A model generated the notes under the pieces. It was not told where the DNA came from and made no database searches. It worked only from the letters and a program-made list of their open reading frames with translations. A DNA stretch of 64,000 bases from contig NZ_JZDQ02000024.1 of the NCBI RefSeq assembly GCF_000960475.2, forward strand, positions 1 through 64,000, in the 5' to 3' direction. The position numbers and the translations under genes were made by a program. Source of the stretch: Nocardioides luteus (GTDB lineage: Bacteria; Actinomycetota; Actinomycetes; Propionibacteriales; Nocardioidaceae). This document shows positions 59,172 to 64,000 of this stretch, one piece after another; the stretch's first letter is position 1, and every line of letters begins with the position of its first letter.

Positions 59172-59799
59172 GCAACACATCCGGGTGGTGCTGGTCGACG
59201 ACCATCCGGTGGTCCGGGCCGGCGTACGCGCCCTGGTGAGCGCCCAGGACGACCTGGACGTGGTCGGCGAGGCGGCCGACTCGGCCGAGGCGGTCGCGGT
59301 CGTCGGCGAGACGAAGCCGGACGTGGTGCTGATGGACCTCAGCCTCGGCGACGGGCCCGGCGGCGCGGAGACGACCCGACTGGTCCGCGACCTGCCGTCG
59401 CCGCCGCAGGTGCTCGTGCTGACGACGTACGACACCGAGGCCGACGTCCTCGAGGCCGTCGACGCCGGTGCGGCCGGCTACCTGCTGAAGGATGCCCCGC
59501 CCGACGAGCTGTTCCGGGCCATCCGCGGCACCGCCCGTGGCGAGACCGTGCTGGCCCCGTCCGTCGCCACCCGGCTGCTGCAGCGGGCCGCCTCGCCCGC
59601 GCCGAAGGTGAGCCCGCGCGAGGTCGAGATCCTGCGCCTGCTCGCCCGCGGTCTGGGCAACAAGGAGATGGCCCGCGAGCTCCTGGTCAGCGAGGCGACG
59701 GTCAAGTCCCACCTCTCCCACATCTACACCAAGCTCGGCGTCGACACCCGCGCCGGCGCCGTCGCCACGGCCATCGAGCGCCGCATCCTGCGCCCCTGA
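59164..59799 (+). CDS. NarL/FixJ response regulator
   Basis: A 211-residue regulator from GTG 59164. The receiver has the acidic pair in VLVDDHPVV, the phosphorylatable Asp58 in VVLMDLSLGDG and lysine in YLLKDAPPDEL. The LuxR HTH follows (VSPREVEILRLLARGLGNKEM, shortened, and SEATVKSHLSHIYTKL). Cognate of the upstream kinase. Confidence 0.94.
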   Translation: MGEQHIRVVLVDDHPVVRAGVRALVSAQDDLDVVGEAADSAEAVAVVGETKPDVVLMDLSLGDGPGGAETTRLVRDLPSPPQVLVLTTYDTEADVLEAVDAGAAGYLLKDAPPDELFRAIRGTARGETVLAPSVATRLLQRAASPAPKVSPREVEILRLLARGLGNKEMARELLVSEATVKSHLSHIYTKLGVDTRAGAVATAIERRILRP

Positions 59800-59819
59800 C
59801 TTTCGTTAACCTCGGGGTC

Positions 59820-60461
59820 ATGCCGGTGAACATGAACTTGGTCGTGGGCTTTCTGCTGCTCTCAGCCCTGCTGTCGGCGGTCCCCGGGCCGTCCGTGCTC
59901 CTGGAGACCAGCCGGGCCATCACTCGTGGCCGCCGCTCGGCGATGTGGATCGTCTTCGGCAACGCGCTCGGTGGCATGGTGCTGCTCGCCTTGGTGCTCG
60001 CGGGCCTCGGCGCGATCGTCGCGACCTCGGCGCGGCTGTTCCTGGCGTTGAAGATCCTCGGCGCCGTCTACCTGCTGTGGCTCGGGATCTCGTCGATCCG
60101 TTCGGCTCTCTCGGGGTCGACCGACCGGCACCTCGCGACGGCCGCCGAGCCACCGGCCAGGCGAGGCGCCGCCGTACGTCAGGGTTTCGCCGTCGGCGTC
60201 GCCAACCCCAAGAGCATCGTCTCTCTGATGGCCGTCCTACCTCAGTTCGTCGACCTCGACCTCGGCAACCCGACGCTCCAGATGCTGATCATCGGTCTGG
60301 CCGGCGGCCTCGCCCAGGTCGGCATCGAGACGATCTGGGTCTGCGCAGCCGGGACCCTGCGGTCATGGTTCCAACGGCGCCCCGTCCGGATCCGCTACCT
60401 CGAGGCCGGCGGAGGCGTGGCGATGATAGGCCTTGCCGGGAAGCTGGCAGTCGCTCGCTAG
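59820..60461 (+). CDS. LysE family translocator
   Basis: A 213-residue LysE/RhtB-type amino acid exporter with about six hydrophobic segments. PGPSVLLETSRAITRGRRSA near the N-terminus is the family signature (PGP motif), and FAVGVANPKSIVSLMAVLPQFV is the second. Starts 20 nt after the response regulator. Substrate not inferable. Confidence 0.88.
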   Translation: MPVNMNLVVGFLLLSALLSAVPGPSVLLETSRAITRGRRSAMWIVFGNALGGMVLLALVLAGLGAIVATSARLFLALKILGAVYLLWLGISSIRSALSGSTDRHLATAAEPPARRGAAVRQGFAVGVANPKSIVSLMAVLPQFVDLDLGNPTLQMLIIGLAGGLAQVGIETIWVCAAGTLRSWFQRRPVRIRYLEAGGGVAMIGLAGKLAVAR

Positions 60462-60512
60462 CGACAACCTGGGGAGTGCGAGGCGCACCAGGTACGCGCA
60501 CCCTCCCCAGCT

Positions 60513-61766
60513 TCAGCAGGTCGCGAGGAGCATCGGCTCGAGCAGGAGACCGAGGTCGTAGATCGGGTCGGCGCTGTCCCAGTTGCGACCGGTCCAGCCG
60601 AGCGTGATCTGGCGGGTGCCGTCCGGTGATCCCCAGCTGATCGACTGCGCACCCATGTGGGCGCCGTCGTGGCCGTAGAGATATTCACCCTCGTGGCACG
60701 GGTCGGCGACCCGGTAGATCCCGAAGCCGTAGTCCGGTTCCGGGCTGCCCGAGATCGGCGGCAGCATCTTCTCGACCGATGCCGGGCTGACCAGCTTCCC
60801 GGTGAGGAGCGCCTCGTTGAGGCCGGCGAGGTCCTCGGTCGTGCTGGTGGCTGCCCCGGCGGCGTGGAAGATGCTCGGGTGCAGGTCGGTCATCGGCCGC
60901 CAGCGGCCCTCGTAGTAGCCGGCGTCCTCGAGGAACGGGCCGCGGTTGCGCGCGTCGGTGGGGTAGGCGCTCCGGCGCATCCCGGCCGGCTCGAGCACCC
61001 GGTCGCGGACGAGATCCTCGATCCGCTCACCGGTCTCTTTCTCGAGCATGACCCCGAGCGCGACGTAGCCGTAGTTGGAGTAGGAGAAGTCGGTGCCGGG
61101 CTCGAAGAGCCAGCCGGCGTCGCGCATGAAGGCGAGGTGCTCGGCCTCGGAGTAGTACTGCCCGAGCGCGTCGATCAGCTGGTCCCACGACGTCGGATCC
61201 TCGACGCGGTCCAGGAGCATCTCCTCGGGCCCGCGCGGGGCACCGGAGGTGTGGTCGAGCAGGTGCTGGATCGTCACGCCCTCGGGAAAGGTGCCCGGGA
61301 GCAGGTCGTTCGCAGGCGTGTCCAGGGTCCAGCCGCCGCGCTCGACCTCCTGCATCACCAGGGTGGCGATCAGCGTCTTGGTGTTGCTGGCGATGTGGAA
61401 GCGATCGCCCGTCCTGACCGGCTTCTTCGTCCCCACCTCGCCTACGCCACCCGCCCCCGACCAGGTCAGCCCGGGCGCCTCGACGCGCGCGGTGACACCC
61501 ACGGCTCCGTCGTCGACGAGCGCATCGACGGCCCGGTCGAGGTCGGCGGCGGTGGGAGTCGCCGACCGGGCCCGCAGCCCCTGCCGCCCGGAGGCGACCC
61601 GCTCGGCGATCGCAGTCGCCTCCCGGGTCAGCGCGGTCGGGTCCGGCGCGACCGCCGCGGCCCCGCTGTCAGGGTCAGGATCGGCGTACGCGGCCGGGAC
61701 GGCCGTGAGGGGGAGGAGCACCGCGGCCAGCGCTGCGGTGCCCGTGCGGAGGATGGTCCGAGACAT
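60513..61766 (-). CDS. Secreted serine hydrolase (class C beta-lactamase / D-Ala-D-Ala carboxypeptidase fold)
   Basis: A 417-residue exported enzyme. Signal peptide about 1-28 (ends AAYADP). The SxxK motif is Ser127-Lys130 in HIASNTKTL, YxN is in DFSYSNYGYVALG, and the third motif lies in YGHDGAHMGAQ (HxG type). Such enzymes cleave D-amino-acid peptides or esters in the cell envelope. Start ATG 61766. Confidence 0.88.
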   Translation of the reverse strand: MSRTILRTGTAALAAVLLPLTAVPAAYADPDPDSGAAAVAPDPTALTREATAIAERVASGRQGLRARSATPTAADLDRAVDALVDDGAVGVTARVEAPGLTWSGAGGVGEVGTKKPVRTGDRFHIASNTKTLIATLVMQEVERGGWTLDTPANDLLPGTFPEGVTIQHLLDHTSGAPRGPEEMLLDRVEDPTSWDQLIDALGQYYSEAEHLAFMRDAGWLFEPGTDFSYSNYGYVALGVMLEKETGERIEDLVRDRVLEPAGMRRSAYPTDARNRGPFLEDAGYYEGRWRPMTDLHPSIFHAAGAATSTTEDLAGLNEALLTGKLVSPASVEKMLPPISGSPEPDYGFGIYRVADPCHEGEYLYGHDGAHMGAQSISWGSPDGTRQITLGWTGRNWDSADPIYDLGLLLEPMLLATC

Positions 61767-61861
61767 GGCTGCTCCTGTCGTCGTCGACGTTTCGCAGCAA
61801 TCGTTCCGGCCCCGGGCCGACGCCCGCATCAGCCTCGAGGCGGAGATCGGGCCGCCCGGGA

Positions 61862-62812
61862 TCAGTCTCGAAGCTGACGCCGCAGCGCGCGGGCGGCCTT
61901 GCCCTTGCGGGAGAAGAGGTCGCGACGCTCGGCGGGGGTCATCGGGGCGAGCTTCTCGAGGACCGAGGACGGGAAGCCGGCGACCTCGGGCGCCTCGCCG
62001 ATGGGCACGGTGGTGTGGACGACCGGGGCGCCGGGGACGCCGCCGACGCCCTCGTCGTAGAGGTGGACCAGCGAGATCGCCTGGTGTCCGTCGACGGAGG
62101 CGGAGTAGCGGTCGAGGGTCGCGGGCGCGGCGGTGTAGCAGCTCGCGGAGGCCACCGAGACCGGGATGCCGGCGAAGGTGGTGTTGGTCGAGTAGTGCAG
62201 GTGACCTGCGAGAACGGCGCGTACGTCGGTCCCCTCCAGCACCGGCGCGAGTCGCTCCTGGCCGTCGAGCTCGATGATCACGCTGGCCTCGTTGAGGGGG
62301 AGCGGGACCGGCGGGTGATGCATCGCGAGCAGGGTGCCGTGCGGCGCCGGCTCGGCGAGCACGTCGGCCAGCCACTCCAGCTGGGCCTCGGTGATGTCGC
62401 CGTGGTGCCAGCCGGGCACCGTGGTGTCGAGGGCGATGATCCGCAGCCCGTCGATGTCGTAGACCCGGTCCTGCGGTTCGTCCGACGCCGACCCGAAGAG
62501 CACCTCGGAGTAGACCTCGCGCTCGTCGTGGTTGCCCATCACCCAGATGATCTCGGCCCCGAGGTCCGCGGCGACCGGTTCCACCTGCTTGCGGAGACGG
62601 ACATAGGCGTCGCGCTCGCCCAGGTCGGCGAGGTCGCCGGTGAAGACGATCGCCTGCGGTGGCACGGTCATCCCGCGCAGCCGGTCGAGCGCGCGCTCGA
62701 AGCCGGGCTCGGGGTCGACCTTGCCGAAGATCCGCCGGTCCCCGGCGTAGAGATGGGGATCGGAGAGGTGGGCGATCGTGTGACGGGGAGAGGGATACTG
62801 GCCGAACTGCAC
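61862..62812 (-). CDS. Class III cyclic nucleotide phosphodiesterase-type metallophosphoesterase
   Basis: A 316-residue calcineurin-like phosphoesterase. All metal motifs are present: LSDPHL, FTGDLADLGE, VMGNHDE, AMHHPP and AGHLHYS. This layout is that of CpdA/Rv0805 enzymes, which hydrolyse 2',3'- or 3',5'-cNMP. GTG start 62812. Divergent from the Fic gene. Confidence 0.88.
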   Translation of the reverse strand: MQFGQYPSPRHTIAHLSDPHLYAGDRRIFGKVDPEPGFERALDRLRGMTVPPQAIVFTGDLADLGERDAYVRLRKQVEPVAADLGAEIIWVMGNHDEREVYSEVLFGSASDEPQDRVYDIDGLRIIALDTTVPGWHHGDITEAQLEWLADVLAEPAPHGTLLAMHHPPVPLPLNEASVIIELDGQERLAPVLEGTDVRAVLAGHLHYSTNTTFAGIPVSVASASCYTAAPATLDRYSASVDGHQAISLVHLYDEGVGGVPGAPVVHTTVPIGEAPEVAGFPSSVLEKLAPMTPAERRDLFSRKGKAARALRRQLRD

Positions 62813-62825
62813 GATCTCCAGCCTA

Positions 62826-62910
62826 GGTCGAAGTTGGAAGTGACTCCGGAACTCCCAAGTCCGACTGGGAAGTTCCCGTCAACTTCCAACTCAAACCCCT
62901 TCCGAGTGGT
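62826..62910. promoter_or_regulatory. Nested imperfect dyads upstream of fic
   Basis: The motif AAGTTGGAAGT and its inverse ACTTCCAACT flank an inner pair (GGAACT-CCCA and TGGG-AAGTTCC) around 62847-62876. Further AAGTT copies lie close to the fic start. The dense GGAAGTT/AACTTCC pattern looks like a multimeric operator in the divergent region. Confidence 0.45.
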
Positions 62911-62923
62911 AAGTTGACCGGCC

Positions 62924-64000
62924 ATGGATCCGGAGAGGTACGACGCTCCGCAGTTCGGCAGGGCGACCCGGGAGCCGGGCAACAAGTGGGCCTACTGGTA
63001 CTACCGGCCCGCTCATATCCCCCGTGACCTGCCGCTACAGCCGCTGACCGTCAAGGCGCTCTCCGACGCCGACGCCGCCCTGGGGCGCCTCCAGGGCGTG
63101 AGCGCGCTGATCCACGATCCCGAGCTGCTGATCGGCCCTTACCTGACCCAGGAGGCGGTCGCCTCCTCCCGGATCGAGGGCACCCAGACCTCCCTCGAGG
63201 AGGTCCTCCAGGACGAGGCCAGCGGTCAGGTGACGAAGAGCGAGGACGTCGCCGAGGTCAAGGCCTACCTGGCCGCGACCCGTCAGGGCTTCGAGCTGAT
63301 CAGGAGCTGGCCGCTCAGCCAGCGCCTCGTCCTCGAGCTCCACAAGACCCTTCTGACCGGGGTCCGCGGCCAGGAGCGCCACCCGGGCGAGTTCCGGCGG
63401 ATGCCGGTCTGGGTGGGCTCGCCGACCGACGACCCCACCACCGCCGCGTACGTCCCGCCCCTCCCGGCCGACCTGCCGGAGCTGATCGCCGACTGGGAGG
63501 CGTACGTCAACGTCCCCGACCTCTCCCCGACGCTGGTGCGCTGCGCACTGATGCACTACCAGTTCGAGACGATCCACCCGTTCCTCGACGGCAACGGGCG
63601 TATCGGGCGGCTGCTGATCAACCTGATGCTGATGGAGGAGGGGCGGATGACCACGCCGCTGCTCTACCTCTCGGGCTACATCGAGGCCAACCGGCAGACC
63701 TACTACCAGCGGCTGCAGAGCGTCCGGGAGCGCGGCGAGATGCAGGAGTGGCTGCAGTTCTTCCTCACCGCGGTGCGACGCTCGGCCGAGGACGCGACGA
63801 CCAGGTCCGAGCGCCTGGTCGCGCTGCGGGAGGGCTACCTCGACGAGGCCGCGACCTCACGCGCCAACCTGTCCGGGCTGGTCACGCTGCTGTTCGCCAA
63901 CCCCTACCTGACGGTCAGGCGCGTCCAGGACGCGACCGGGCTGACCAACCAGGGTGCGCGCAACCTGATCCAGGATGCCGAGCGGCGGGGCTGGATCGAG
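62924..64000 (+). CDS. Fic family AMP transferase-like protein (3' end beyond the window)
   Basis: The first 359 codons are present; the frame is open at the window end. The inhibitory helix motif SSRIEGT (S/T-x-x-x-E-G) is near residue 84, N-terminal to the Fic core, so it is class II. The catalytic motif HPFLDGNGRIGR is complete at about 220-231. A C-terminal winged HTH-like segment (LTVRRVQDATGLTNQGARNLI, shortened) begins before the end, as in Fic-HTH proteins. ATG 62924. Confidence 0.92.
   Translation, partial: MDPERYDAPQFGRATREPGNKWAYWYYRPAHIPRDLPLQPLTVKALSDADAALGRLQGVSALIHDPELLIGPYLTQEAVASSRIEGTQTSLEEVLQDEASGQVTKSEDVAEVKAYLAATRQGFELIRSWPLSQRLVLELHKTLLTGVRGQERHPGEFRRMPVWVGSPTDDPTTAAYVPPLPADLPELIADWEAYVNVPDLSPTLVRCALMHYQFETIHPFLDGNGRIGRLLINLMLMEEGRMTTPLLYLSGYIEANRQTYYQRLQSVRERGEMQEWLQFFLTAVRRSAEDATTRSERLVALREGYLDEAATSRANLSGLVTLLFANPYLTVRRVQDATGLTNQGARNLIQDAERRGWIE

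Overview
The window is high-GC DNA from an actinobacterium. The G+C richness, frequent GTG starts, tightly overlapping genes and a full urate/allantoin pathway fit Nocardioidaceae-like soil actinobacteria. That placement is inference; no rRNA or other taxonomic marker is present.

Region 1 (1-15 kb) holds housekeeping and accessory genes: a RarD-type permease, a sulfate ABC transporter operon (sbp-cysT-cysW-cysA) facing an Rrf2 regulator, a long-form ribosome hibernation factor divergent from a YbdK-type carboxylate-amine ligase, YajQ, an intact tRNA-Tyr, and small enzymes and regulators (MerR, SnoaL, SDR, MazG, F420-type oxidoreductase, MmyB-type HTH, hydrolase, VOC).

Region 2 (14.3-40.9 kb) is a near-complete purine-to-central-metabolism supercluster. 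Guanine deaminase and xanthine dehydrogenase feed urate oxidase, HIU hydrolase and OHCU decarboxylase. Allantoinase, ureidoglycine aminohydrolase and a FAH-family protein (possible ureidoglycolate lyase) lead to glyoxylate. Glyoxylate then leaves by malate synthase or by glyoxylate carboligase, tartronate semialdehyde reductase and glycerate kinase. Two NCS2 permeases supply the pathway; one is fused to an OHCU decarboxylase-like domain. An IclR and a PucR regulator are embedded, and a shared dyad (TTCCG-N5-CGGAA) lies at the IclR/aceB, uraD and hyi promoters. The allantoate-hydrolysing step is not in the window, and xdhB carries an apparent frameshift.

Region 3 (41-47.6 kb) has LuxR and LysR regulators, an SDR without the YxxxK motif, and a lipid-modification operon (FAD oxidoreductase/DUF1365 fusion, cyclopropane fatty acid synthase, decayed DUF1295 gene).

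Region 4 (about 47.6-55.5 kb) looks like a horizontally acquired island. It carries an XRE-SLOG gene pair, a TetR gene, a compact graspetide RiPP cluster (precursor, ATP-grasp ligase, PIMT-like methyltransferase, the layout of imiditide clusters), and a two-gene module of unknown function lying between two truncated tRNA-Tyr remnants.

Region 5 (55.5-64 kb) holds an ankyrin-repeat lipoprotein and a secreted beta-propeller-like protein, a two-component system, a LysE exporter, a secreted serine hydrolase, a cyclic-nucleotide-type phosphodiesterase and a Fic protein truncated by the window end. Intergenic palindromes built on a 21-bp unit recur at 1, 1015-1082 and 22.0-22.3 kb.
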